From the NCBI RefSeq assembly GCF_964204865.1, contig NC_135262.1:4650001-4714000 (forward strand): DNA of 64,000 bases, read 5' to 3'. Below the pieces are notes generated by a model. The model saw only the letters and a list, made by a program, of their open reading frames with translations, was not told where the DNA came from and searched no databases. The position numbers were made by a program, and so were the translations under genes. Shown piece by piece: positions 1 to 11,480 of the stretch. This DNA comes from Styela clava (taxonomy: Eukaryota; Chordata; Ascidiacea; Stolidobranchia; Styelidae). Position 1 is the first letter of the stretch, and each line of letters begins with the position of its first letter.

Positions 1-1060
1 CTAGAATCGAAACACGGTGAATTCTGAGTGGGATTTACCTTGTAATCCATTACTTTTACTAAAATTGCCGTCGAAAATGTTCGTGTTTACATTAAACAAG
101 GTTGAGAACGCGACTTTTGCCGGTTTGTGATGATGCATAAGATAATTAATTTATAAAGTACATTCGAACAAAATTTATTGTATATACTAAAATAAAATTT
201 ATCCGTGAGATTTTAAAGCAGAATTAAGAATTTTTTCGGAACGTTTTATCCTTAAAAATAATCGGAGTGGCAGCATTGCGATTGAAAGGAGTCAGTGTTA
301 CAAGTACATCTCAAATTTGTTGAATTTGCAAAAAAAGCAAAAATACGCTCCAAAACAATATATAATCGGGCAGTTTACCACACATTTTTATGTCCGCGGA
401 ATGCCGTGGTGTTTTAGGGTGGCTCTTGTTTTGTCGACCCAACCACAGTTTAAATTGATGACAATTAAATTCATAAAGCAAGACATTTCAAATATGCCCG
501 TACCGGTCATGAATTACTTTGCACAACAGAAAATTCATTTTTCGTTGAAAAAGTCGGCTATTTCAACAAGTGGTGTTACCGCGGCAACTGTTTGACGTGG
601 ATTTCGAGGCGGTGAAGGCGGGTGAATATGTATTTTTGATTTACTGATATAACAACCTACTTTATATGTATTTTCATTGTATGAAGTAAAATTGGACTAT
701 ACGGATTTTATAACAGATATTAAGATTTTTCTATCGGCTATAACGAGTTCGCAAGATTGCAAAAATAAGTATCAAAATTAAATACATCAGGCAGCTTATC
801 TCATATTTTTATGTCCACAGATCGCAGTGGTATTTTGGAGAAATAACGTTTACTATTTTGACGTAAGAAGTCGCAACCGCTAGTTACGTTGGACACAATT
901 AAATTAATATATAAAGACATTTTAGAATTTCGTAGTTGTCAAGGATTAAATAATTTAAGCAACAGAAAAATCATTATACGCTGAAACGGCGGCTCCTTTA
1001 ACGAACACGTAATCGCCGTGACTGTTACACACGGTAATCGGAATTTCCGATTTTGATACC
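1..1060 (+). repeat. About 1-kb interspersed repeat, copy 1 (cut by the window edge)
   Basis: Reads as the reverse complement of about 27,620-28,620. Both share the segment beginning near GTAATCCATTACTTT, the internal TTTTTATGTCC(G/A)C blocks, and the end near GGAATTTCCGATTTT. The copies are clearly diverged. The element is itself internally duplicated: about 330-600 and about 750-1020 resemble each other. No coding potential was seen. Confidence 0.7.
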
Positions 1061-1472
1061 CCTCCCTTCTGAAAGTCCTGGCTGCGCGCCTGATTACGTA
1101 ACACCATGGTTCTCAAACTGGGCGTCGCAAAACTTTTCTTCTTTTGCGGATTTGTACCTGCGGTGCGTGGAAAAAGTCAAAATTTTCGTTATTCTCGTTT
1201 AAATCATACTTGAGAACTGAAAATAACAATATATTAATTATTGTAACGATCGAAAATAACAAGCGCCCGTGCTTGAATAAGGGCCGGTTTGAATAAAGGC
1301 CCTTTTAGTGAATTTGGTTGAAAAAAGTATGGGCCGGGCTACAAAACGAGCAAATACGGTATGTTAAATATTTTATCGTAAATTTTTTGGATAACTTCGA
1401 TTTGTGTTTTCGCAATTTGTAAAATCTTATTTAAGTTTTGGTACAACATAACTGATAGAACTTGTTTTTCAG
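1061..1472. other. Short gene-free stretch upstream of the first visible exon
   Basis: An ATG at 1106 opens a short hydrophobic reading, but it overlaps a common hAT-type end motif (TGGTTCTCAAACTGG), and no donor in the required phase follows. Nothing else was recognised. Confidence 0.4.
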
Positions 1473-1551
1473 ACGTTTATTGTCAAAGATTGTCTTTGGG
1501 AGACGGGACTGTCAGTTGTCCAGGTGGATTGGGATATGCCAGTAAATGCAC
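1473..1551 (+). CDS. Exon: first half of sushi (CCP) domain
   Basis: Acceptor AG at 1471-1472 and donor GTGAGT at 1552. It enters in phase 1 and leaves in phase 2, encoding about 25 residues with cysteines in VYC, VSC and SKC. The extra cysteine pair before the FKC of the next exon matches the six-cysteine sushi type known from selectins rather than the usual four-cysteine form. Confidence 0.75.
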
Positions 1552-4500
1552 GTGAGTCTTTCGTTAGTTCTTCGTTATTTCTGCATTACATTGAATATTA
1601 AACACGAAATGAACCCATGATCGTTTTTTTTCTTCTTCTTTTCGTTACCTTATGAAAAATTGCTTTCAGTATTCACTACTGGACCAATTGCTTTGAAATT
1701 GTCAGTGACTAACGATTGTTGTGGTCGCTATTATTTTTGTTCATGCCTAAGTTGCCTATGCTATCTGATATACCATTCAAAATTTTGCTAAATGACACAG
1801 TTTTCAAGCCGCCAAGCGTGACGACTGTTTCCGATTTTACGCGTCACTCGAAGAATATTTGACACTAGTACGGTAGGCTACTGTGACCGATTGCATACCT
1901 GTACCATTTCGTGTCCATATATTTGAGCGGTCTCTTGTTTTTACATTCCATTGATTACAATAACTGTATTGGTAACAGTCTTTTATATATTTTGTTTACA
2001 CTTTTGAAACCGCTCAAAAATGAATAAATATATCTTAGTATTTGGATATCCACCTAAAAAAAATTCAAATTTGTTTTATATAAAACATCTCTTAAATGTT
2101 TCTATTCATTTTTTTTAGTTTTAAATGCAATTTCCCTATGACACTTTACGGTGAACAAGAAACAACATGCCTCGCTAATGAACAATGGTCAAGTCCAGTT
2201 CCAGAATGCAAACGTAAGTGCGACTCAACGGCATGCATAGGGGAGGGGCCATAGAGGCAGCCGCCCCGGGCAGCAGATAATGCTTGGTTTGACGATGTAA
2301 TTATTAATAAAACAAAAATTCCACTCTTACTTGACCGTTAATTTATTTATTCTCATAAATATCGACATCTATATAATTTGTTCATCTCTCGAATTATTTT
2401 TGAAGTTAGGTAAAAAGAGCATCAATATTAAAAGTCGACCTGGGCAGCAGGAAAATTGGTCATGCCGCTGGTATCACATGTGTCTGCGTATTATTTTTTC
2501 ATGTTGCAACCCAAAATACAATTTCTTCTGATCCGACAAAATGGAAATTATACTTTGTCCGTTTATGCATTGATACCCCTTCAGATAAAGGTACACGAAT
2601 ATATATCCATGACGTGCTAAACTTTTTGCTTCTCAAGGCGAATTTCTGATAATGATGCCCCTCATTCCTAACTGCAAAAACGCCAACAAAGAAAGCGTCA
2701 CTGACTGCGCCAAATCACGAAATGGTCAGCCTAATACATTGGTGAGATACACTGCAACACATTTCACGGTGAAGATATTTGCACCTCCATGGTTAACGAT
2801 AGCATTAGCCTGTTTTTTGCACTGCGTTTATCACGATAAACCCGAACTTTACATAAAATTCGTCATATGTCAATTTCTTTTTAAGAGGTATCTTAAAATT
2901 AATATTACTGAGATGAAAACGTAAAAATATTAGCCTACCATTACTTCATGTTAAAGGCTAAATTTGACAGCTAAAAACCTAGTTTCACTCTGGCTACACT
3001 CCAGTTATCTGAAGCTATCTACCTAAAATATCGTTCAAGATAGAAGCGTAAAACAGCATTTAGAAGCGGACTGGTTAAACTGCCTACTGTAACTCCCTCC
3101 TACACCAACAAACGTGCAAAAGACAACGTCAGATACTCCTCTGCAGTTAGTTACCTTGTAACGGCAGAAATTGTAATTGCTGGAATTGTAACAAAATAAT
3201 TAGCTTTTTGCACATGCTGATGTTTTTACTATTTCAGTTTATTTTAACAAAATTTTTGTTTTTTAGTCTTTGATCCTAAATGTGAAGATGCGATTGCTCC
3301 AACAACTTGTGTCGATAATTGTGAAACAAACGTCGACTGTGAAGAATCGGAAGTTTGTTGTCAGAGTTCATGTGGACTGACATGCAATAAAGTTAAAGTC
3401 GACAAGAAAAAGCCATTTCTTAGTAAGTGAAGTTTTTCTCAAAATAAGATAAGTAATCTTTGCTGTCATACGACTCATATGGGATTTCCTAATTTTTGTG
3501 TCTGAATATTAGTAATTTATTCACATAGTTAATAATTTAAATCTGGGGTCGGCTTTTGTCGCTCGCGGGCCAAAATTAAGGTTTGCAAGTCATTGGCGGG
3601 CAGCACGTATTTTTAGAAAGTTGAAAACCGAACGGATGATTATAATAAAAATCAAGCAGTAATACATCTTTCGAATAGAATATGAATTTAATTCCTCATT
3701 GCCTCTCAAAAAAATTCATTTGAATATTTTTGACAACATTGAACCCTCTGCACTGAGCATTAACTTGTCTGCGTTTTGTTGCCATTTGTCTAAATATAAT
3801 TAAATTATAGACTTATTAAACGAGTACTTGTGAATTATATACTTGTTGGGTTATAATATAATTTAGTCTACACGTGTCTCACAATAAATTCTGTTAAGTA
3901 AAGAATAGAAAATAGCTGTTTTTTACTATAATTTAGTGAAGCGTCGCGGGCCGGATCCCTTTCTAAATCACCTCAAATCATTTTAAATATAAACAGGCAA
4001 GAGCAGGTAAATGTCTTGAATAATATAAATATATACCCGACGAATGGGCATTTATCTCTACAACAAGTCATCAAGCCAAATAACATAACTCTTGAAAACG
4101 GAAATCCAAACGAATCATAAGCAATCGCTATTAATGCGGGTATTCTGAATGTGACGTCAACACAAAAGGTTGATGGGTTTTGTGATCACGTGTTTATTTT
4201 TCAACGTGAACTTAAACGTGAACTAATATCTTAAACTAATCGTTTACGTTATATTTAATTTTCAGACCTCGATAAAAAAACCGCGCTTCTTCTGATACTT
4301 GCCAATTCAAAAAGAAGGCCTCGCCCTCCACCTCCACCTGTATGTCCAGTCTGTAATATCAACGCATGCGTCAGAGCCGTTTGCCCAACGTATCTCAATG
4401 CAATCTGCAAAACAAGTTGTAATGGATGTAGAGAACATTTCTTCAATCCATACAATCTCAGATACGACATTGTAAGACAATGTAAGTGTATTTTATTTCC

Positions 4501-7500
4501 TTCTAATTCAGTCACTCAAGTGTTTCTATCGCGCTGACTTTTCTGCCAAGATGTTACACAACCTGAACCCTAACCTGGTACACATACTTTTTCAAGGTTG
4601 TGCGTTATCTTGGTGCACATTATCGGGTGCACCAATATTCTCACCACAAAACTATTATATTGCTAATTTACATTGTGTTTACTCTTGTACATTTTTAATT
4701 TTTTTTTTCAAATTTCTGTCCTTTTACACTGCAATTCTAACTATGCAGGTAAATGTCCACCTAATATTCCGCCAAATCCGCATTGCGGTGGATATATGTG
4801 CAACGGTGTTAGATGTGCAAACTCTCTACAAGCTCAGTGTCGTGTTTATGGATGTGGACCAATGTGCTATTTGCAATTCTTCGATAGGTTTGGACGTAGA
4901 GTACCGTGTAAACAAAAAGGTAATTGATTTTCTGTTAATACCTTACTGCAGTGGTTCCCAACCACCGTGCCGCGAAATGATTTTGGTGCGCCGCGTAGAG
5001 CAGTGGTCCCCAAACTTTTTTATATCGCGGCACACTATTTAGCACTTTACATATTCGCAGCAAACCTATCACAAAACATGAACACTTTCTACTCATAAAG
5101 AATATTGCTATAAAATAATGATAAACGAAGTATAATTTTATTCATGTAAATACAACTTCCCCTGTACACAACTCTCGTTCCCCAGTAATTTCGTCTATAT
5201 TAAAACACAAGTTGTTTCCGCTTTAGAAAATCATCATTTCCGAACAAGGTAACGCAGCGATCACGCGCTTGGGTTTTGCTCATCATTCCCCCTTGCACGT
5301 TACGCGCCCATTATTATCACAGGTATTCTCACTTCTGAACAACCTAATTATTTTTTGTTGCATTTTAATACGTTTCTACGGTGACAGCACATTTGAACCC
5401 ACGTACATTTGAACCCACACATTTCCACCCGTATATCCGCGGGTTCAATCTATATACGGGTGATAAAATCCATGGGTTAGAGTTAGTATGGGTTCAAATA
5501 TCCGTAGTTGCAAATTCCCATAGGTGCAATAGTATGCAGGTGCAATTATCGTGGGTTCAAATTACGGGTTCAAATGTACGTGGGTTCGAATGTAATGGGA
5601 CCGTTTCTCCCATTGTCAAAATTATCAAATAGTGTTATTGTCGGTACTTGCGTGAGAAAAGGGGAGATTATTTCATTACAACAATTAATTATTATCGCTA
5701 AAAACACTACATATGTTTTAAGTTGTTATAATTATATTCCGAGCATAATTTGATAGCATTTACTATTTTCAGACCGCAGAAACTATTCGAAAAAGATGAT
5801 CGTTTTTGTGTTCGAGATAAGAAACAATATTCTCCCACGCTTTCGTGAAGTAGTGCAGTTTACCACGAAGGTTTAATTAGGTTTCATTGCATTAGTGTTT
5901 GAACTACCACGCGTTTTGCCAGATTACTGGCGTGATCACAGATCGCAAGGATGGGCAAAATAAAATATTTTTATCGAATCGAATAATTCGAATATTTTTA
6001 ACGAATTGTCCAATATCGGGTATTTTTAGTATATACACAACAGGCCTCCATAACGCTAGGCTAGACATTCTAAGGTTGGTAAGCCATTTCCGCCCGTTCA
6101 AATTCGGGATTTTATTCCTATTTTTAACTTTTGCACCGGCTTCAATCTTTCTCCCCGCCGTTTGTAAATTAACTGTCCCAATTTTAAGCTAAAGATAATA
6201 CCATTTCTGACGCCGGAATACGGATATTTATAAAGACCTTAGTTGGCTCTCTTATGAATCAACTTTTCTATTGTTTCTGTTTTATTTTTTATACCCGGTA
6301 AAGTCATTGCGTGAATCATGGATGTTATTTTGAGTTTAAATAAAGATTCAATAAATCGACAGTATTGGCAATTCTACTAATCAAATATAACTTCCGCACA
6401 ATAATTTGTTGCGTAGTCTGATGTTCCTAATTTTACAAAACGATGCGCCATGAAAAACTTAGAATTGAAACAATAACCGAATTCGCCAATCTTCATTAGT
6501 AAACTGCACTACTTCACGATAGCGTGGTAGAATTGACGATTATTTCATATCTCGAACCCAAAACGGATTGAATAGTTTATGTGGTCGGAAAAGTCGAAGA
6601 AGCGTTTTGGCATATAGTATATGCTATGATCATTGCCATCAATATATGCTCGGTCCATGACGTAAAAATATACATCTACCGGTCATAACAACTTCAAATC
6701 AATTTAGTGTTTTTAGCGATAATACTTAATTGTTGTAATGAAATACAGTTTGTTTTCATTCTTCATTTCTCTCGCGTGCCGACAATAACACTATTGAATG
6801 ACTTTGGCAATGGGAGAAACATACCAAATTGTAACAAAAAAAATTAGGTTGTTAGAACACATGTGGTAACAACAATAGGGGCGTAACGTGGATCGGGGAA
6901 GGGCAAGCAAAACCGAAGCGCGTGATCGGTGGTGCGTCAGAAGACAACGTATCACCCGTGCGGACGCGCATTTTTTACAATAATATATATAAATATAGAC
7001 TAAATTATTTGGGCCGCACCCCCTCCCCTTTGCCTGAGTTTAAGGGTTTCTGAGAGTTAGAGGTAAGTCTCCCTCAAATTCTTCCACAAATTGCGGCCGT
7101 AGTGTGAAAGCATCAGGCATAAGAGTCCTACTGACATTCACCATTATTATTCTATAAATGTTACTAAATACAGGGTATGTTGTATTTTCATGAATAAAAT
7201 TCCCCTTATCTGATCTTATTTGTTTATTATTATTTTATAGCGAATTGGCTTAATGAGTAGAAATGTTTATGATGTTTTGTGATAGGTTTGCCATGATTAT
7301 TTAAAGTGCTCAATATGGTAGCGCAATATAAAAAAGGTAGGATATCACTGCCATTTGGTTCTGTAAGTGCACCATACGCAGCCCTAGGGCTCCGTGAATG
7401 AAACCTATTCGTTTACTTAAAATACTGATTTTGAAACTGTCTAAAAAAGCAATAACGGCAATGATAAAACTTGACGAACAGCCACTACATCAGAGCCATT

Positions 7501-8083
7501 AAATAAAGTAATTTTGATTTAAACGGGAGCATTAATCAGTAAGTAACAATATGTTTTTTTATTACTTTTATAAATCAATTGCTCTGTACCCTGTTGCTCT
7601 GTAAATAATAGTCAACCTTCTCGTAAGCCCCACAAGACCAAAAATTTGAGGACACCTGCCCTACTGCATGAAATTTATGTTTTACACCCAAACTTTACCT
7701 TTTTCGTCGATTTATGCCTTATGGTGCTACATGTAAATAGTTGTCTTATGAATAAATAGGATTGTTTTGGCAAAATAAAAAAAATATACTAAAATTGTTT
7801 TGAATATGACTGCAAGAATGCGTTCCAAAGTCCTCTAAATTGCACATATAAATTAAATGATCAACTTTAGAAAGCGTGTTTAATCGCATTTTACATGGAG
7901 TCTTTTTTTTCAGCAACTTGTCAGCCTGGAATAAACTCAATTGGTCTTTGCCCCAGAGGATGCCTCGGTGCTTCTTGTCCAAAGTATCCTGAAGCTCATT
8001 GTAGAGTTCTGTGTCCCGGATGTTCAGCTCAGTTCTACGATCAGAGAACCAATCTGGCAATTGTCGATTGCATTGAGATTTAA
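1473..8083 (+). CDS. Secreted sushi/WAP/cysteine-rich repeat protein, 3' part (six exons, joined)
   Basis: Six exons join in frame: 1473-1551, 2119-2213, 3267-3422, 4266-4481, 4749-4919 and 7914-8083, all with AG/GT borders. The product begins mid-protein with a sushi domain, then a WAP four-disulfide core, then three related cysteine-rich modules, and ends at a TAA at 8081. The domains are extracellular and disulfide-bonded, so a secreted or matrix protein is likely. WAP domains are often protease inhibitors or antimicrobial, but neither role is shown here. Each complete module is bounded by phase-1 introns, as expected from exon shuffling. The first exon needs one base from an upstream exon, so the signal peptide and any N-terminal domains lie further 5'. 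I found no convincing upstream exon; bases 1-1060 are a repeat. Introns are full of mobile-element sequence. I do not recognise an ortholog. Confidence 0.8.
2119..2213 (+). CDS. Exon: second half of sushi (CCP) domain
   Basis: Acceptor TTTTTTTAG ends at 2118 and donor GTAAGT begins at 2214. It completes a split Thr codon, then gives FKC, a G-containing stretch, TTC and the characteristic W-S-x-P-x-P-x-C end (WSSPVPEC). This is the clearest sushi signature in the gene. It leaves in phase 1. Confidence 0.85.
2214..3266. other. Intron of the sushi/WAP gene
   Basis: Intron between the sushi and WAP exons. It contains GC-richer debris near 2240-2270 and 2440 (the motif GGGCAGCAG occurs twice) that looks like a decayed insertion. 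No further exon was seen. Confidence 0.4.
3267..3422 (+). CDS. Exon: WAP four-disulfide core domain
   Basis: Acceptor AG at 3265-3266 and donor GTAAGT at 3423. The exon is phase 1-1 and 156 nt long. It carries eight cysteines in WAP order: KC, TTC, DNC, VDC, the diagnostic CC pair in EVCC, SSC and LTC. The spacing fits the whey acidic protein core. A lysine-rich linker follows. Confidence 0.85.
3543..3960 (+). mobile_element. hAT-type MITE, decayed copy in an intron
   Basis: Starts with a degraded version of the terminal repeat CAGGGGTCGGCAAAC and shares the internal run TTGTCGCTCGCGGGCCAAAA and the 3' GAAGCGTCGCGGGCCGGAT with the copies at 29345 and 35269. The right terminal repeat is lost. 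Confidence 0.7.
4266..4481 (+). CDS. Exon: proline-rich linker and cysteine-rich module 1
   Basis: Acceptor AG at 4264-4265 and donor GTAAGT at 4482; phase 1-1, 72 codons. A hydrophobic and basic stretch leads to a short proline-rich run (RPRPPPPP). A cysteine module follows with CPVC, ACVRAVCP, an AxC, then CxxxC and CxxC and an aromatic FF-N-P segment. This layout recurs in the next two exons. Confidence 0.7.
4549..4640. mobile_element. Fragment of the GGTGCTCC inverted-repeat MITE
   Basis: Contains CCTGAACCCTAACCTGG and TACACATACTTTTTCAAGG, then CTTGGTGCACATTATCGGG, a rearranged piece of the family best seen at 11498-11724. It lies in the intron just after the first cysteine-module exon. 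Confidence 0.55.
4749..4919 (+). CDS. Exon: cysteine-rich module 2
   Basis: Acceptor CTATGCAG ends at 4748 and donor GTAATT begins at 4920; phase 1-1, 57 codons. The module has CPP at its start, then HCGGYMC, a central QAQCRVYGCGPMC, the LQFFDRFGR segment and a final PC. It aligns with module 3 at AxCRV-C-x2-C-x4-F-x-D. Confidence 0.75.
5180..6990. mobile_element. Long foldback (inverted-repeat) element in the last intron
   Basis: The left arm (about 5180-5375 and 5590-5870) is complementary to the right arm (about 6490-6990). For example, GTTTCTCCCATTG and AATAGTGTTATTGTCGG on the left pair with CAATGGGAGAAAC and CCGACAATAACACTATT on the right, and GTGAAGTAGTGCAGTTTAC pairs with GTAAACTGCACTACTTCAC. 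The left arm is split by another element at about 5381-5590. The centre holds an ATTCGAA-rich insert. This is a palindromic transposon relic, probably hAT-like, since a CAGTGGTCCCCAAAC end lies at 4992. Confidence 0.7.
5381..5590. repeat. TTTGAACCCA-rich short element
   Basis: Repeated short motifs (ACATTTGAACCCAC, GGGTTCAAAT, ACGTGGGTTC) on both strands, including TATCCGCGGGTTCA. A second partial copy begins at about 9442, and it interrupts the foldback arm. The type is unknown. Confidence 0.5.
7000..7913. other. Rest of the last intron
   Basis: Possible hAT-type right end at about 7640-7656 (AAATTTGAGGACACCTG). No exon was recognised in this part of the intron. Confidence 0.35.
7914..8083 (+). 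CDS. Terminal exon: cysteine-rich module 3 and stop
   Basis: The acceptor is preceded by an eight-T tract (CAG at 7911-7913). The exon completes an Ala codon, then runs TCQPG, CPRGC, ASCPKYPEAHC, CRVLCPGC, SAQFYD, and ends VDCIEI followed by TAA at 8081-8083. The pattern CPxxPxAxC-x3/4-C-x2-C-x3-FYD is seen in various invertebrate secreted cysteine-rich proteins. I cannot assign a named domain family. Confidence 0.8.
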
Positions 8084-8193
8084 AAAGATTCAAAGCGTTT
8101 CCGGCAACGTGCATCTAAAATGCATCAAACTTATATCAACCTATGTTTAACTAATAATTAAATAACACCGCAATATGTTAATCTACAATATTA

Positions 8194-8199
8194 AATAAA
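8194..8199 (+). terminator. Candidate polyadenylation signal of the sushi/WAP gene
   Basis: A canonical AATAAA hexamer lies about 110 nt after the stop codon at 8081-8083, in an AT-rich 3' region. Confidence 0.5.
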
Positions 8200-9435
8200 T
8201 AGCAAACAATAGAGCGATTTTCCAATATATTGATACGAAGACCAAAGTGAACAGTGGTGTATCGCCAAAAATTTCTGACTTTCCCGTAGCAAAAAAGTAG
8301 CACAAAAAAGTAACAATTCTCACATGAATCAATTTATAATCCGACACTAACTATGGTGCAGATATTCGACCCCTCCCCCCCCTTTTGAAAATCTTGGCTG
8401 TGCTCCTGATGGGAGGGTTAGTCAATAAAACTAAAATATATTAGAACGTTTTAATAAAGGGTATAAATATACTATTTTCATAGTGGCATGCTTATTTTTA
8501 TTAGTCTATGTTCTGTGGCAGTCTAAGCCTTTTACTGACCTATTTACAATAGATTGTCACATTCAATATGCTTGATACATAACACCGCATTTAGTTGAAG
8601 TTTTTCTATTTTGCTTTATTGAGAAATATTTTCAGTCGATAAAGGGTAATAAGCGAATAAGCTTTCACTAACTAAATGGAATTAGCAGTTATTAATTTTT
8701 TTCTTTACCGACTGTTAAAAAAAATTTGGTACAAAAATTGTATTTGAAGGTTCACGAGTAAAGAAGAATTTAATTACTGAATTTTCCGAAGTTCAATGAA
8801 ATGAAATTTGTCAATAATGTAAGATCTGACTTGCAGTTCACATTTTAAGGTTTGAATGTAATAAAAATTCTCGTGGAAGTCTTTGTCATGTCTGTTTCAA
8901 TACTCACACCCGTTGCCAAGGTTGTTCGCTGGACATTCCTACAAATTTTTACATCAAATGACATGAAGGAGATAACCAACCACATTCTAAAGACACTTGA
9001 TGACAATAAAACTTTTGTGCTGTCGTATTCAATAATTTTTCAATTTTGTGAAGATTGGCTTTGGTGGTACTAAACCAGACTTAGCAAAAGTTAACAACAA
9101 TCCTATTTTTAAATAATTTTTTTTATTAACTGCTAAAATATTGTCTAGTGTTAGATTATTGTGTGGGATCTGGTTGTTACGTAAGTTTTTCGCCTATGAA
9201 AGTAAAGTCATGTATCAAACAGAAGGCAACAATTTGTTTTCAATAAACACGTAACAAAATTCGAGCCAACTAAAATACAAAGTTTCATATATATTGCTAA
9301 AAAAAACTGTGTAAGACAAAATATAGTCCAAGTAATCTGCAGAGTTTGAACCAAAATTCTATTTAAAGCAATACACAGAAATTATCTCTGTATCATCCAC
9401 TTTAATATCATGATGGCCAAACTGGACTGGAGAGG
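8200..9435. other. Gene-free AT-rich stretch
   Basis: No supported gene. A hAT-like end (CCTCCCCCCCC...TTGGCTGTGC) sits near 8370-8400. A short cysteine-containing reading near 8865-8955 was considered and rejected. Confidence 0.4.
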
Positions 9436-9441
9436 TGGCTT

Positions 9442-9498
9442 TACATATGAACTCACGTACATTTGAACCTATACATTTGCACCGGTATATCCGCGGGT
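9442..9498. repeat. Partial copy of the TTTGAACCCA-rich element
   Basis: Shares ACGTACATTTGAACC and TATATCCGCGGGTTCA with 5390-5450. It abuts the SINE fragment that follows. Confidence 0.5.
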
Positions 9499-9600
9499 TC
9501 AGCAATTCTCTCGCACATAACTATCCCCGCATGGGATTCGAAACTGCGAACCCACGCAGAGTAATCAGAGCTGTGGTGGCAAGCGTATTCCCAACCTATT
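9499..9600 (-). repeat. tRNA-derived SINE fragment
   Basis: On the minus strand it reads GGTTGGGAATACGCTTGCCA, then TCTGATTACT, GCGTGGGTTCGCAG, a B-box-like TTTCGAATCCC and ATGTGCGAGAGAATTGCTG. This matches the better SINE copy at 40,240. Confidence 0.65.
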
Positions 9601-11480
9601 CAATTTTGCCATTCCGTGTTACAATGAAAAAGAGCGCTTCTCCATTTATTCTAACTCGTATTTTAATTTTTTATTTGATTGGAGAAGGAGTGAACCTAAT
9701 GATCTTATCCGTTTTCGTTCATTTAGCTTGAATACATCAAGCGTAGGTGAATAAACTAATATCACCCAACTCATCCGTTAAAAAAACTGTTTATAACAGA
9801 TTAATATCGATTGGTCGATCGCGACCTTCAACTGAGATGAAAGACGGAAATCGATGATGACCAAACTTGGTATAAATGACTATCATATATAAGCAATGTA
9901 GTAAGGAGTGCATACTGATTGCACTTTGTATTGTATATATTTACTGTACCATTTCTTGTTTTCTGGTTAACGAAATAGTAAATCTATCCCTCTCTTTCAC
10001 TACGAGGCCAAATAGCCGATACTTGCCACTACGTACAAGTACATATTTAAAAAAAAAGCGGAAAACGTTTATTCTATCAGTAATCAGTGATTTATTTTCT
10101 TATCATTCTAATAGCACACTTGATATTTAAATTACAATAAATGATGAAAAAGCATTTCAGGGTGAGTGGAGTCGCGCGAAACTAAATTTGGTTATTGAGC
10201 AGCGGCACTCATAAGAAAGTTAAAAAGAAAATAATAATGAACAGTCCAACTATATATGTTATTTGAGAAAAAATAAAATAAATACGTCAAGGTATGCTCA
10301 GCAGTCGGGCGTTTCAACAAAAACGACTGCGTGCACCAACAATCCATGTAACCATGAGGACAGCTGTGTGAGGCAAAGTCACAATGATATCATTGTGAGG
10401 CAACTGAGGTCTGATATAGAACATTGTACGTTCGATTGTGTATTGCGCAGGGTAACAGTCAGACTGTGTTTCATAGCCTACCTGTTGTAAAATATACACA
10501 CAACGATGATAGTATCAAATACTTTTTTATGGTAGGGGGAGAATTGGACATGAATCAGTTACTGAATTCAAGTGCTTGGGTTTTGGAGTCAAAGATCAAC
10601 ACACTGGAATTGTAAAATCAGAAAGGACATGCACAATGCATAAAAGGTATTCAACAAAATCCAGGTAGGATTAAATGTCGTGTAAAACCGGCCACTTTTT
10701 ATATAGAACATAGAATAAACAAAGGTAGATTGTTGAAAATCTAATGTTAATTAGACAGAAATGCAACTTGCAAAATGTACATGAATAGGAACAATTTAAA
10801 ACAAAATATGATTAACATTATATTAATGTTATTAAAGGCACCAGAGACCAAGATCTTAGTAACTTAGAGCAGACTCACATATTACAGATACTGTGTATAG
10901 TTAACTATATTACATTACAATGCATATGCCGGCCAAGGTTTTTTTTACATGAAAAAGTATTCTATCATTCACATTATGGGTCAATCTCAGAGACAAATAT
11001 CTAAAGATTAATTCATAGTAGTTAAGTTAAAGAATGTCATGGCGAGTAAAGACAATAAAAGCTTTGCACTGTAGGTATCTCTGCTTTTAATAGAGGACAT
11101 CACGACAACTGTCATTAAATAGGAGAATGAGACATATTTCCTGTCGGTGGTTCTTACCCTCGAAATCTGATGCTGGAAGTGTTAATAGCGACTGTTATTA
11201 ACGGATGTGTAAAATATAGGAGAAGTGCTATTTTCTGTCATCTTGCCATTTACAGATCCGTCTATTCGATTTCCCACTGATGCGACGTAGTTGTAGCGCA
11301 CAGATACAAGAATGAATGAAAATAATTGAAATAAAACGGTTCGTGTTTGTTTTTGATATACAGTATCCGACAATTACGCATTATTAACAATCAAATGTAG
11401 TATGCCACTAATATCAAAATTATCTAATCTTTGTTAACCGGATGTGACACAGCATGTAGGTGGCTCTTGACTGTCTAGTT
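9601..11480. other. Gene-free stretch
   Basis: No supported gene or clear mobile element. A reading at 10,330-10,375 on the plus strand (CTNNPCNHEDSCV) looks faintly EGF-like, but it has too few cysteines and no convincing splice sites. Confidence 0.35.

Noticed and set aside
317-595. 92-codon open stretch
   Set aside because: It lies inside the 1-kb repeat, and the inverted copy does not preserve the frame.
1106-1170. Possible signal-peptide exon (MVLKLGVAKLFFFCGF) for the sushi/WAP gene
   Set aside because: It overlaps a common hAT-type end motif, and the nearby GT donors give the wrong phase; the next exon needs phase 1.
4255-4515. Minus-strand open stretch
   Set aside because: It is the antisense shadow of the cysteine-module exon at 4266-4481.
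8865-8955. Plus-strand reading LCHVCFNTHTRCQGC as a fourth cysteine module
   Set aside because: It lies after the stop and polyadenylation signal of the gene, does not follow the module spacing, and has a stop soon after.
10320-10380. EGF-like reading CTNNPCNHEDSCV
   Set aside because: Too few cysteines for a domain, no good splice sites and no neighbouring exons.
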